From Microbacterium sp. 1S1 (GTDB lineage: Bacteria; Actinomycetota; Actinomycetes; Actinomycetales; Microbacteriaceae), in contig NZ_CP043430.1 of NCBI RefSeq assembly GCF_008271365.1, positions 806,001 to 870,000 of the forward strand: DNA of 64,000 nucleotides, read 5' to 3'. Under the pieces are notes generated by a model. That model made no database searches, had not been told where the DNA came from, and worked only from the letters and a program-made list of their open reading frames with translations. Position numbers and translations under genes: made by a program. Shown in pieces: positions 35,860 through 45,398 of this stretch. Each line of letters begins with the position of its first letter. Within the stretch, counting starts at the first letter, position 1.

Positions 35860-35876
35860 AGCGCAAGCGCGATCAG

Positions 35877-35912
35877 ACTCGGAAGACCTCACGGAGGTTC
35901 CGGGTCTTTTTT
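35877..35912 (+). terminator. Intrinsic terminator with T6, framed by an inverted repeat
   Basis: ACTCGGA (35877-35883) pairs with TCCGGGT (35899-35905), ACCT with AGGT inside, loop CACGG, followed by C and six T. Outside it, GCGCAAG (35861-35867) and CTTGCGC (35913-35919) form a second, larger 7-bp stem. With the promoter just upstream it defines an RNA of about 47 bases, either a small RNA or an attenuator for the phage-like genes downstream. Confidence 0.75.
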
Positions 35913-36138
35913 CTTGCGCTCATGCGGCGGGGCGTTGCCCCCGTCCCGCCGCTCTCATCTCTTCCCCGCCGCAGCTCGCCCTCACTATAGGCGCGCACTG
36001 CATCGGACTGACCGCGAGTACCGCGGCGACCATGAGCACGGACTGCAAGGCAGCGTGCCGGGTGCCGCCCGAAACCGGCGACTCGATCTCGTGACCGACT
36101 GGCGCATGGGCGGCGGGGCAATCGTGAAAGGACGATCC

Positions 36139-36369
36139 ATGTCTCTGAAGGATCAGCTACTCACCGGCCCGACGCCGCGTGAGTACCCCGACAAGGTGCG
36201 CTCGTGGCGCTCCACCCTCGATGACGAAACGCGCGAGGCGTTCGACGCCGCCGTGAACGATCCGCGCTGGTCGGATTCCGCGCTCGCCCGGATGCTCACG
36301 GGTTCCGGGTTCAAGGTGTCCGAGCCGACGATCAAGCGCTACCGCGACAACCAGCGGGTGACGCCTTGA
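36139..36369 (+). CDS. Small phage-like protein, probable helix-turn-helix
   Basis: A 76-residue protein behind GAAAGGAC. Its second half (RWSDSALARMLTGSGFKVSEP then TIKRYRDNQ) has the spacing of a helix-turn-helix whose recognition helix is TIKRYR. Proteins of this kind occur in actinobacteriophages and prophage remnants next to a phosphoesterase gene; that association is from memory and not verified here. Its TGA overlaps the TTG start of the next frame (TTGA). A promoter-terminator unit lies 230 bp upstream. Confidence 0.6.
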   Translation: MSLKDQLLTGPTPREYPDKVRSWRSTLDDETREAFDAAVNDPRWSDSALARMLTGSGFKVSEPTIKRYRDNQRVTP

Positions 36370-36701
36370 CGCTGGCTGAAGACCTCGGCAATCCGCCGGA
36401 GCCGGAGAGCACGCCCACTGAGTCGGCGGATATCCACTACGGTGACGACGGCGCTCCCGATGGTGGCACGTTCGAAGGCATCCGCTCCGACGAGCCGCTG
36501 ACCGACTGGACGCACGTCTTCAAGCAGTTCAAGCTCAACCCCAGCGATTATGACGCGAAGGGCGGTATTCCGCAGCCGCCGCGGCACTCGGCCCCCGCCA
36601 GGACGGGGCACTTCCCCACGAGATCGCAGGGATTCCGGGAACCCGTGCGGCCCCGGTGCGAATCTGCGACCGCGCGCCGGGGCCTCAGTCCTCGCGGGTG
36701 A
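36366..36701 (+). pseudogene. Truncated phage-like gene
   Basis: A TTG-initiated frame of 111 codons. Residues 1 to about 65 look genuine (acidic start, then SDEPLTDWTHVFKQFKLNP), resembling the N-terminus of actinophage phosphoesterase-type proteins. After about 36560 the frame becomes Pro/Arg-rich and random, and it runs into the 3' end of the convergent DHFR-like gene. The catalytic domain expected of the full protein is missing, so the gene was cut at the right border of the accessory island. It is coupled by TTGA to the small gene before it. Confidence 0.5.
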
Positions 36702-37335
36702 ACGTGACGTGGGTGACGCCGGACTCCGCGACCTCGCTGGTCACGCGATAGCCGGCCTCGAGGCCGCGGAGGTCGTCCCAGAGCCGGATGCCGCTGCCGG
36801 TGAGGATCGGGGTGATGCCCACGTGCAGGTCGTCGACGAGCCCCGCGCGCAGGAATTCCCGGACCGTGGTCGCACCGCCGCCGACGCGGACGTCACGCCC
36901 TCCGGCCGCGGCCACGGCTTCCCGCAGCGCCTCCTCCGCGGTCGCGGAGAGGAAGCGGAAGCTCGTACCGTTCGCGAACTCGATCGGCGGGCGTGGCGTG
37001 TGGGTGAGGACGAACACCGGAACCTCGAACGGCGGCTCCTCGCCCCACCAGCCGCGCCACTCCGGGTCGTCGGGGTTCGCGTGCAGCCCGAACATCCCGG
37101 CACCCATGATCTCCGCGCCGACGCCCTGGAAGTACCGGGCCGCGTACTTCTCGTCGACTCCTGCCGTACCCGCGCCGCTCGTGTCGTGGAGGACGCGCTC
37201 CTGGAACGTCCGGGTCGCGGTGTAGGCCGCGGTCAGCCGCCCCCAGTCCTCGCCGAAGGGGTTCTCCGGGGTCTGATCGGTCGTCGTGGCGAAGCCGTCG
37301 AGAGTGATGTTGAGGTCGACGCGCACGCGGGTCAT
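36685..37335 (-). CDS. Dihydrofolate-reductase-family protein (RibD C-terminal type)
   Basis: A 216-residue member of the RibD_C/DHFR-like reductase family, NADPH-dependent, substrate unknown. RVDLNITLDGFATT at the N-terminus, FVLTHTPRPP, GGRDVRVGGGATTVREFL and VDDLHVGITPILTGSGIRL are the family landmarks. The start follows ATCGGAGGCACC. It is not folate-specific DHFR (no typical folA motifs); many paralogues of this family occur in Actinobacteria. It marks the right border of the accessory island. Confidence 0.88.
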   Translation of the reverse strand: MTRVRVDLNITLDGFATTTDQTPENPFGEDWGRLTAAYTATRTFQERVLHDTSGAGTAGVDEKYAARYFQGVGAEIMGAGMFGLHANPDDPEWRGWWGEEPPFEVPVFVLTHTPRPPIEFANGTSFRFLSATAEEALREAVAAAGGRDVRVGGGATTVREFLRAGLVDDLHVGITPILTGSGIRLWDDLRGLEAGYRVTSEVAESGVTHVTFTRED

Positions 37336-37439
37336 GGTGCCTCCGATGCGGTGGGGACGGGCGCCGGTCGGCGCACCGTCCCCAGAGTCGAGGGTGCCGG
37401 AGCCGCTGTCAAGAGCGGAGCACGGCGTCGGAAGCCGAC

Positions 37440-38498
37440 TCAGGCCACGGGGTCGCCCTGGACGGGACCCTCCGTGTTCGGCTTCCACCCCAGCGCCGGG
37501 GCGACGTGTTCCGCGAACGCCTCGAGCACGTGCAGGTTGTACTCCGGTCCGAGCTGGTTCGGAATCGTCAGCATGAGGGTGTCCGCGGCCATGACGGCCT
37601 CGTCCTGGCGGAGCTGCTCGATGAGCACATCGGGCTCCGCGGCGTAGGTCTTGCCGAACGTGGAGCGGAAGCCGTCGATGATGCCGATCTGGTCGGCGTT
37701 CTCCTCGCTGCGCAGTCCGAAGTAGGCGCGGTCCATGTCCGACACGAGCGGGAACACGCTCCGGCTGACCGACACCCGCGGCGACCCGGTGTGGCCGGCG
37801 TCACGGTAGGCGGAGCGGAACAGCTCGATCTGCTCGCGCTGCAGCTCGTGGAACGGCTGGCCGGTGGCCTCCGTCACGAGCGTGGAGCTCATCATGTTGA
37901 GCCCCTTGCGACCGGTCTCCTCGGCCGTGGCGCGCGAACCTGAGCCCCACCAGATGTGGTCGCGCAGCGTGGGCGACTGCGGTTCGATGGCGAGATACTG
38001 TCCCGCACCCACCATCCGGGGGTCGCCGGGAGCCAGGCGCTCCCCGTCGATGGCGCGGAGGAAGATGTCGAACTTCTCCCGCGCGAGCACGCTCCCGCGC
38101 TCCGGGTCCTCCTCGTCACGGAAGCCGAACGTCTCGTAACCACGCAGTGCGGTCTCGGGTGACCCACGGCTGACGCCGAGCGCGACGCGGCCGTCGGCGA
38201 TGAGGTCGAGGGCGGCCGCCTCCTCCGCGAACTGGAACGGGTTCTCGTAGCGCATGTCGATCACGCCGGTCCCCACCTCGATGCGCTCGGTCCGCGCGGC
38301 CATGGCGGTCAGCAGCGGCATCGGGGAGGCGGCCTGGCGTGCCCAATGGTGGACACGGACGTACGCCCCGTTGACACCGAGTTCGTCCGCACCTTCCGCG
38401 ATCTCGATGGTCTGCTTCAGCATGTCACCGGCCGTGCGGGTGGCCGACCCTGGCACGTCGGCGTAGTGCCCGAACGAGAGGAATCCGAAAGCCTTCAT
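37440..38498 (-). CDS. LLM-class flavin-dependent oxidoreductase
   Basis: A 352-residue luciferase-like TIM-barrel monooxygenase or dehydrogenase using FMN or F420. Landmarks are MKAFGFLSFGHY at the start, RVHHWARQAASPMPLLTAMAA, VEVGTGV-like IEVGTGVIDMRYENPF, and ALDLIADGRVALGVSRGSPE near residues 100-120. The start at 38498 has no Shine-Dalgarno sequence. It is unlinked to an obvious pathway; the substrate cannot be inferred. The next gene upstream lies 28 bp away on the same strand, so they may share a transcript. Confidence 0.88.
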   Translation of the reverse strand: MKAFGFLSFGHYADVPGSATRTAGDMLKQTIEIAEGADELGVNGAYVRVHHWARQAASPMPLLTAMAARTERIEVGTGVIDMRYENPFQFAEEAAALDLIADGRVALGVSRGSPETALRGYETFGFRDEEDPERGSVLAREKFDIFLRAIDGERLAPGDPRMVGAGQYLAIEPQSPTLRDHIWWGSGSRATAEETGRKGLNMMSSTLVTEATGQPFHELQREQIELFRSAYRDAGHTGSPRVSVSRSVFPLVSDMDRAYFGLRSEENADQIGIIDGFRSTFGKTYAAEPDVLIEQLRQDEAVMAADTLMLTIPNQLGPEYNLHVLEAFAEHVAPALGWKPNTEGPVQGDPVA

Positions 38499-38526
38499 GG
38501 TGTATTCGAACGCATAGAAGCGTCCA

Positions 38527-40036
38527 CTATTCCCCCGGCAGCAGGAAGCCGTCGAGCACGAGCCCCCGGATCCGCGGCTCGAGCTCCGCCCACAGCTGCG
38601 GGAAGGGCACCTCGAAAAGGTCGGCGAGGGCGGGGGCGATCTGCAGCACCTGCAGTTCACCGTCGCACGCGCCCACGAATCCGGCCAGCGCCGGATCCAC
38701 CGCGACCGTCCGCGCGAACCCGCCGCCCTGCCGCAGCTCGATCACGCTCGGGTCATCGTTGCCCGGAAGGAGATGACGGGCCTCCGTCACATCGGCCGCG
38801 ACGACAAGCGTGTCCGGCAGTCCCGCGGCGAGCGCATCGTGGGCGGCGAGTCCGAGCCCGAGCGCCGCACCCACGTTCGCCACCGGCTGCGACACCCGCT
38901 CCGACCGCCTGAGCGGCTCTCCCTGGCCGCGACGCAGCAGCACATACCCGAAGCCGACCGCGGTCACGCCGCGCGCCGCGAAATCGTCGAGCCAGGCGGT
39001 GAGCAGCGGCGTGAAGGCCGGGTCGCGCGGTGTGATGCCGCCGTCCCTGATCCACAGCTCCGCGTAGGCGAGGGGCGAGAGCTCCTCGCGCTCCACCACC
39101 CAGAGGTCGAGGTCGGAGGGAACCCACGCGTCGAGGCGCGCCAGGCCCGTGACCCCCGTGCGCGACTCCCAGTTGCCGAGCAGCTGGGCGATGCCGCCCG
39201 GGGTGAGGTGCGACGGCACGGTGCGTACGAACTGCTCGACGAGCGCGTCGCCGACCAGTCCCCCGTCGCGGTACTCGTAGGCCGGGACGCCCTCGGTGCG
39301 CGGGGTGATGACGAACGGCGGGTTCGAGACGATCAGGTCGAAGGCCTCCCCCGCGACCGGGTCGAACATGCTCCCGTGCCGGAGGTCGATGTTGGTGACC
39401 CCGTTGAGCCGCGCGTTCAGTTCCGCGTAGGCCAGAGCCCGGCGGGAGATGTCGGTGGCCACGACGGTACCGGCCCGCCGCGCCACGAGCAGGGCCTGGA
39501 TGCCGCAGCCGGTGCCGAGGTCGAGGGCGCGGTCCACCGCGAGCGGCACCACCGTCTCGGCGAGCGTGCGGGAGGCCCCACCCACTCCGAGGACGTGGTC
39601 GGCGGGCAACGGTCCGTCGAGGGCGACCTCGTCGAGATCGCTGGCGATCCACCACTCCCCGACTCCGTCCTCGTCGACGAAGGACTGCGGGCGCAGCAGC
39701 GCCACCGGGGTCACGGTGTCGTCGTCGACCGTCGCCAGGCCCAGGTCCGCCAGGCCCTCGACGCCCAGAGCCGGGAGCGCACGCTCGACCGCCGCTCGAG
39801 GTTGCGGAAGGCCGAGCACCAGGAGACGTCCGAGTGTGGCGAGCACCCCCTCGTCCCCCGCGATCGCCCGGAGGATGGGCTCGCGGAGGCCGCGGCCCAG
39901 GGCGTCGTCTGCCTCTTCGCCCCAGAGGCGCCGCAGCGGCTCGGATCGGAGGTCTGCGGCATCGAGGTCCGCGGCGAGCGCGGCACTGCGGAGGGGATCG
40001 GGGCGGGGGGGCGGGGGTGGCGGACACGGCCGTCAC
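38527..40036 (-). CDS. Class I SAM methyltransferase, frameshifted near its start
   Basis: The intact part (GTG at 39846 to 38527, 439 residues) contains SAM motif I (LDLGTGCGIQALLVA) and the NPPF active-site motif (VSNPPFVITP) of the N5-glutamine/N6-adenine methyltransferase type, with a C-terminal extra domain common in Actinobacteria. Upstream in the same frame the sequence remains protein-like (DPLRSAALAADLDAADLRSE) back to a C-rich run (plus-strand G7 at 40005-40011), but no start codon exists there. Deleting one base from that run joins it to a GTG at 40036 and gives a normal length of about 500. Target could be protein or rRNA. Confidence 0.75.
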
Positions 40037-40133
40037 TCTACGCGTCTTCAGGGTTCTCCTCCCTCCGGCCTCCTAGAATCACAGGGTCAGTACTCACGAT
40101 CCGCCTCCTCCCCGGCGTTCGAGGAAGACCTTC

Positions 40134-42329
40134 ATGACCGCGACCACTCCCGACACGGGCCTCCGCGCGCGCGTGCGCCGGCTCGCGGCGTTCGCGGTCG
40201 CCGCGGGCGTCTGCGCCCTGGGCGTGCCCGGTCCCGCGATGGCGGCGGGCCAGACCGCGGCGGACGACGATCAGCGCGTCGAGCTGCACGTGTCGGCCGG
40301 GCTTCGTGGCACGGTCGCCCCCGGCACGTCGACGTCGGCCGTGGTCACGATCGACAACGACACCGACACCGAGCTCTCCCCCGGCCGGGTCGAGATCGAG
40401 CTGGGGAGCACACCGCTCGCCGACGACGATGCCGTCACCGACTGGCTCGACGACGCCCGCGCCGCCGGGTCCTTCCTCCCGCTCGGCGATGAGACGACGA
40501 AGACGGCCGAGGCGGGCGGAACGGCCACCACCACGGTGTTCGTGCCGCAGGAGACGCTGGCCGGCCTCACGCCGGGTGTGTACCCCCTGCGGGCCGCTCT
40601 GAGCGACGCCAGCACGGCGGACACGGAGGGGCAGCGCGCAACCACCTGGGACACGACCGCCACGAGCGTCCTCGTCGTCACGTCCAGCCCGACGAGCCCC
40701 GTCGGCGTCCTCGTACCGATCACCGCCACCCCCGCCGGCGGCGCCTTGCTGAGTGCCGAGGAGCTCACCGAGCTCACCGCCCCGGACGGCGACCTCACCG
40801 CGCAGCTCGACGGAGTGGCCGGGACGACCGCGGTGCTCGCGATCGACCCCGCCATCCTCGCCTCCATCCGTGCTCTGGGCACCGCGGCGCCGTCCTCGGC
40901 GACGGACTGGATCGCGCGGCTCGACGAGCTCCCCAACGCCCGCTTCGCTCTGCAGTTCGGAGACGCCGACCTCACCGTGCAGGCGCAGGCCGGTCTCACC
41001 GAGGCACTGGCGCCGCTGCCCCTGTCATCCCTGCTCGATCCCGCGGCCTTCCCGCAGCAGCGCGCCGTCACGCCGACGACGGCACCGAACGCCACGGCTC
41101 TTCCCTCGCCGACGCCGACCGACGGTCCGGCCCTGCCGACGGACGACGAGCTGGCGGAGATCGATGGCGCGCTCCCCGGCATCGTGTGGCCCGAGAGCGA
41201 CCTGTCGCAGGCCGACCTCACGGCGTTCTCGGGCTACCTCGGGCGGAACGCCACGACGGTGGTGTCCTCCGAGACGGTCGGCGGACAGAGTGCCGCCCAT
41301 GCGACGGCCGGGGGTCAGGATCTGCTGGTCACCGATGCCGCGACCTCCGCGGCGCTGACCGCCGCAGCGGCCGAATCCAGGTCCGCCGCCCGCCAAGGGC
41401 TCCTGGCGGAAGCGTCGGCGCGCCTCTTCCTCGCCGGCGCGCGGGCACCCGGTGCGCCGCTGCTCATCGGCCTGGACCGTGATGAGAACCGCTCCGCCGA
41501 GGCCCTCCGCGATGCGATCTCGGCGGCGGACTCGGTCGGGTTCGAACTCTCCACCGTCCGCGCCACGAAGGCCGTCTCGGTCACGGTGCCGGAGACGGCC
41601 GCCGCGACGCGCGCGCCCGACCTCGCCAACCTCCTCACGGACGAGCGCTCCCTCACCGCGTTCTCGACCATCCTCAGCGAGCCTCTCGTGCTGCTGAGCC
41701 CGGAGCGGATCCGGATCCTGCGCACCGTCGCGGTCGGCTCGTCCGCGACAGCGTTCACCGAGAAGGTGGCGAACCACCGCGCACGGACCACCGAGACCCT
41801 GAACGCCGTCAGCATCCCGGCGTCGAGCACCATCCAACTGCTCACCGCCAACGCCGACCTGCCCATCGGGGTGCGCAACGACCTCCCCTGGCCGGTGACC
41901 GTCCGTCTGTTCGCCTCCCCCAGCGATCCTCGTCTCGAGGTCACCCCCGTCATCGATGTGGCCGTGCAGGCGAACTCGACCACGAGGGCCAAGGTGCCGG
42001 TATCGGCGCGCGTCGGCAGCGGTGAGCTCGACCTTCGACTCAGCCTGACCAGCCCGACCGGGGTGCCTATCCAGTCGGAGCAGACCGTCCGAGTCGCGGT
42101 GCGGGCGGAGTGGGAGACCATCGGCCTCGTCGTCTTCGGCGGTCTCGCCGTCCTCCTCATCGCTCTCGGGGTCGTCCGCACCGTGCGCCGGAAGCGTCGG
42201 GAGGCGATCGAGGAGCACGCCGTGGAAGCCGCGGTCGAGGAGCTGATCGAGGAGAAGGAGGCGGAGGCCGCCGTGCAGGAGCACCTCGAAGGCCCGGACG
42301 CCCCGTCGACGAAGGAGTCGCGTGAGTAG
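40134..42329 (+). CDS. DUF6049-family secreted/membrane protein
   Basis: A 731-residue protein with an N-terminal signal (RLAAFAVAAGVCALGVPGPAMA), a large extracellular part and one C-terminal helix (about 662-684: GLVVFGGLAVLLIALGVV) followed by a basic, then Glu-rich coiled cytoplasmic tail. This is the DUF6049 arrangement found immediately before murJ in many Actinobacteria; the function is unknown but the conserved link with MurJ suggests cell-wall export. It overlaps the murJ GTG by 8 bp, so translation is coupled. Confidence 0.85.
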   Translation: MTATTPDTGLRARVRRLAAFAVAAGVCALGVPGPAMAAGQTAADDDQRVELHVSAGLRGTVAPGTSTSAVVTIDNDTDTELSPGRVEIELGSTPLADDDAVTDWLDDARAAGSFLPLGDETTKTAEAGGTATTTVFVPQETLAGLTPGVYPLRAALSDASTADTEGQRATTWDTTATSVLVVTSSPTSPVGVLVPITATPAGGALLSAEELTELTAPDGDLTAQLDGVAGTTAVLAIDPAILASIRALGTAAPSSATDWIARLDELPNARFALQFGDADLTVQAQAGLTEALAPLPLSSLLDPAAFPQQRAVTPTTAPNATALPSPTPTDGPALPTDDELAEIDGALPGIVWPESDLSQADLTAFSGYLGRNATTVVSSETVGGQSAAHATAGGQDLLVTDAATSAALTAAAAESRSAARQGLLAEASARLFLAGARAPGAPLLIGLDRDENRSAEALRDAISAADSVGFELSTVRATKAVSVTVPETAAATRAPDLANLLTDERSLTAFSTILSEPLVLLSPERIRILRTVAVGSSATAFTEKVANHRARTTETLNAVSIPASSTIQLLTANADLPIGVRNDLPWPVTVRLFASPSDPRLEVTPVIDVAVQANSTTRAKVPVSARVGSGELDLRLSLTSPTGVPIQSEQTVRVAVRAEWETIGLVVFGGLAVLLIALGVVRTVRRKRREAIEEHAVEAAVEELIEEKEAEAAVQEHLEGPDAPSTKESRE

Positions 42330-43938
42330 TCTCGGGCGCGCCAGCGCGATCATCGGCGCCGGCACCATGGTGTCTCGCGTGACCGGGCTGCTGCGCAGCA
42401 TCGTCCTCGTCGGCGTCCTCGGTGCCGTCGGCTCCGAGGCCGCGGATGCCTTCACATTCGCCAACACGCTGCCGAACAGCGTGTTCTCACTCATCTCGGT
42501 GGGAGTGCTGACGGCCGTGATCGTGCCGCAGATCGTCAAGGCGACGGCCGATGCCGACGGCGGCAACGCGTTCATCTCCAAGCTCTTCACCCTGGGCACG
42601 GTGGTCCTCGTCGCCACCACCGCCGTGGCGACGCTGGCCGCGCCGTGGCTCGTCGTGCTGGTCGCCGGACGTGCTCCTCTCGAAGCGCAGGCCCTGGCGA
42701 CGGCCCTCGCCTACTGGTGCCTCCCCCAGATCCTGTTCTACGGTCTGTACGCCCTGCTCGGCGAGGCTCTGAACGCCCGGCGCATCTTCGGGCCGTTCAC
42801 CTGGGCGCCCGTGGTCAACAACATCGTGTCGATCATCGGCTTCCTCGTCCTGGGGGCCGTGTTCGCGCCGGTTCCGACCCAGGCGGAGGAATGGACGCCG
42901 GCCATGATCGCGACGCTGGGCGGCACCGCGACTCTCGGCATCGCGTTGCAGGCCCTCGTGCTGCTCGTCTTCTGGCGCCGTACCGGGCTTGCTCTGAAGC
43001 CGGACTTCCGGTGGCGCGGCGTCGGTCTCGGTGCCGTGGGCAAGCTCGCGGGGTGGACGTTCCTGATGGCCTTCGCCAGCCTGGCGGCGGGAGTGCTGCA
43101 GGGCAACATCGTCAGCGCGGCCTCGGGTTCCGGCGCCTCCGCGACGGTCACGGCCAACGCCTGGCTGATCTTCATGCTCCCGTACTCGGTCATCGTGCTG
43201 TCGATCGGCACCCCGTACTTCACCCAGATCAGCGAGCACGCGGCCGCAGGGCGCGACGACGAGGTGCGCGGCGACATCTCCCGGAGCATCCGCACGCTGC
43301 TGTTCTTCATCGTCGCCGCGGTCGCCGCGGTCGCCGCCGCCGCGATCCCCGCCTCGCGCGTGTTCACCAGCTCGGCGGAGGACGCCGAGGCCGCCGCACT
43401 GGTGCTCCTCTGCTACCTGCTCAGCCTCATCCCCCTCACGATCCTGTTCATCGTCCAGCGCACCTTCTACGCCTACGACGACACACGCACCCCGTTCTGG
43501 TTCACGATCTTCCAGTGCGTCCTGATCGTCGCCACCGCGCTCCTCGCCGGCGGGCTGCTGCAGGCGGAGGTGATCCCGATCACCGGCCTCGCGGCCGCCG
43601 TCGCCCTGGGCCAGTCGGTCGCCAGCACGCTCCAGACGATCGTGGCGACCTGGCTGCTGCACCGCCGCCTCGGAGGTCTCGGACTGCGGTCCTGGGCGAG
43701 CGCGACCGGGCGGTTCCTCGTCGCCGCCGTCCCCGCCGGTCTAGCGGGCTGGGGCGTCTTCCTCCTCTTCGGCGGTACCGAGGGCTGGGCCGCGTCGGAC
43801 AAGATCCAGGGCGCACTCGGCACCGCTGTCATCGGCGCCGTCGTGGTCCTCGTCTACGTCGCGATCCTCGCGCTGTTCCGCGCCCCGGAGCTCAGGGCCG
43901 CGAGCGGGCTCGTCCGCCGCTTCCTGCCAGGCCGCTGA
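42322..43938 (+). CDS. murJ: Lipid II flippase MurJ
   Basis: A 538-residue polytopic membrane protein with about 14 helices that flips lipid II across the membrane for peptidoglycan synthesis. The N-terminal pattern GAGTMVSRVTGLLRSIVLV and the APWLVVLVAG, FYGLYALLGEALNARRIFGPF and GNIVSAASGSG segments are typical of MurJ/MviN. Unlike mycobacterial MurJ it has no kinase-like C-terminal extension. GTG overlaps the end of the DUF6049 gene; trxB follows after 80 bp with its own ribosome site. Confidence 0.93.
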   Translation: MSSLGRASAIIGAGTMVSRVTGLLRSIVLVGVLGAVGSEAADAFTFANTLPNSVFSLISVGVLTAVIVPQIVKATADADGGNAFISKLFTLGTVVLVATTAVATLAAPWLVVLVAGRAPLEAQALATALAYWCLPQILFYGLYALLGEALNARRIFGPFTWAPVVNNIVSIIGFLVLGAVFAPVPTQAEEWTPAMIATLGGTATLGIALQALVLLVFWRRTGLALKPDFRWRGVGLGAVGKLAGWTFLMAFASLAAGVLQGNIVSAASGSGASATVTANAWLIFMLPYSVIVLSIGTPYFTQISEHAAAGRDDEVRGDISRSIRTLLFFIVAAVAAVAAAAIPASRVFTSSAEDAEAAALVLLCYLLSLIPLTILFIVQRTFYAYDDTRTPFWFTIFQCVLIVATALLAGGLLQAEVIPITGLAAAVALGQSVASTLQTIVATWLLHRRLGGLGLRSWASATGRFLVAAVPAGLAGWGVFLLFGGTEGWAASDKIQGALGTAVIGAVVVLVYVAILALFRAPELRAASGLVRRFLPGR

Positions 43939-44018
43939 CCCCGGGAATGCCCCGCGGTTACCATGGGTTGAAGCAGTCGGACGTCTTTCGACGGCACCGC
44001 CTTTCTAACGGAGATCAC

Positions 44019-44993
44019 ATGCGTCAGGTCATCATCATCGGCTCCGGCCCCGCCGGATTCACGGCTGCCATCTACGCGGCGCGCGCGAACCTCGAGCCGC
44101 TGCTCATCGCCAGCTCGGTCGAGGTCGGCGGAGAGCTCATGAACACGACCGAGGTGGAGAACTACCCCGGCTTCCCGGAGGGCATCCAGGGCCCGGAGCT
44201 CATGGCGAAGTTCCAGGAGCAGGCCGAGAAGTTCGGCACCGAGGTGCTGTACGACGACGTGACCGAGCTCGACGTCGCCGGCCCGGTCAAGAAGGTCACG
44301 CTCGGCTCGGGCGCGAGCCACGAGGCGAAGACGATCATCTACGCCACCGGTTCCGCCTACCGGAAGCTCGGCATCGAGGGCGAAGAGCGCCTCTCCGGCT
44401 TCGGTGTCTCGTGGTGCGCCACCTGTGACGGCTTCTTCTTCCGTCAGAAGACCATTGCGGTGGTCGGCGGCGGCGACTCGGCGATGGAGGAGGCGACCTT
44501 CCTCACGCGCTTCGCGGACAAGGTCTACGTGATCCACCGCAAGGACACGCTGCGAGCCTCCAAGATCATGCAGGAGCGCGCGTTCGCGAACGAGAAGATC
44601 GAGTTCGTCTGGAACAGCGAGGTCGTCGAGATCCTCGGCGACAACGCCGTCTCCGGCGTGCAGCTGCGCTCCACCGAGGACGGCTCACTGCGTGACCTCC
44701 CGCTCGACGGCCTGTTCATCGCCATCGGCAACGACCCGCGCACGCACCTCGTGCACGAGAAGCTCGAGCTCACGCCCGAGGGCACCATCTGGGTGGATGG
44801 CCGCTCCTCGCGCACGTCCGTCCCCGGTGTCTTCGCGGCCGGCGACGTGATCGACCCGACCTACCGGCAGGCCATCACGGCGGCGGGGACGGGCACGATC
44901 GCCGCCCTCGACGCCGAGCACTTCCTCGCCGACCTCGAAGACCAGTCGGTCGAGGTCCCCGCGGCCGAGGCCGCCGAGGTCATCACGGCCTGA
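44019..44993 (+). CDS. trxB: Thioredoxin-disulfide reductase
   Basis: A 324-residue FAD and NADPH enzyme that keeps thioredoxin reduced. FAD motif IIIGSGPAGFTAAIYAARA at the start, redox pair CATC (Cys133, Cys136), NADPH motif VVGGGDSAMEEATFL and the closing GVFAAGDVIDPTYRQAITAAG are all present. ATG follows ACGGAG. trxA lies 66 bp downstream, the standard actinobacterial trxB-trxA pair next to parA/parB and the origin. Confidence 0.96.
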   Translation: MRQVIIIGSGPAGFTAAIYAARANLEPLLIASSVEVGGELMNTTEVENYPGFPEGIQGPELMAKFQEQAEKFGTEVLYDDVTELDVAGPVKKVTLGSGASHEAKTIIYATGSAYRKLGIEGEERLSGFGVSWCATCDGFFFRQKTIAVVGGGDSAMEEATFLTRFADKVYVIHRKDTLRASKIMQERAFANEKIEFVWNSEVVEILGDNAVSGVQLRSTEDGSLRDLPLDGLFIAIGNDPRTHLVHEKLELTPEGTIWVDGRSSRTSVPGVFAAGDVIDPTYRQAITAAGTGTIAALDAEHFLADLEDQSVEVPAAEAAEVITA

Positions 44994-45059
44994 CCGGCCG
45001 GGAACACTTTCCCCTCGCCCGTTGTTGCAACAGGCGAACCTCGAACAAGGAGAACTCTG

Positions 45060-45383
45060 ATGAGTGCAAAGGCAACGAGCCAGGCGACCTGGGAGCAGGA
45101 CGTGCTGCAGGCCGACGGTCCCGTGCTGGTGGACTTCTGGGCCGAGTGGTGCGGTCCGTGTCGTATGGTCGCGCCGGTGCTGGACGAGATCCAGTCCGAC
45201 AACCCCGACAAGATCACCATCCTCAAGCTCAACGTGGACGAGAACCCGGAGCTGGCCATGAAGTACCAGATCACGTCGATTCCGGCGATGAAGGTCTTCC
45301 AGGGCGGAGAGGTCAAGACGACGATCATCGGCGCCAAGCCGAAGTTCGCCCTCGAGCAGGATCTCGCCGCTTTCCTCGGCTGA
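45060..45383 (+). CDS. trxA: Thioredoxin
   Basis: A 107-residue thioredoxin with active site WCGPC (Cys31, Cys34), the preceding PVLVDFWAEW and the cis-proline loop TSIPAMKVFQ. It reduces cytoplasmic disulfides and may also serve ArsC in this cell. AAGGAGAA precedes the ATG. It is followed by a strong intrinsic terminator, so it ends the murJ-trxB-trxA stretch. Confidence 0.96.
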   Translation: MSAKATSQATWEQDVLQADGPVLVDFWAEWCGPCRMVAPVLDEIQSDNPDKITILKLNVDENPELAMKYQITSIPAMKVFQGGEVKTTIIGAKPKFALEQDLAAFLG

Positions 45384-45398
45384 TCCCCCACGACGACC

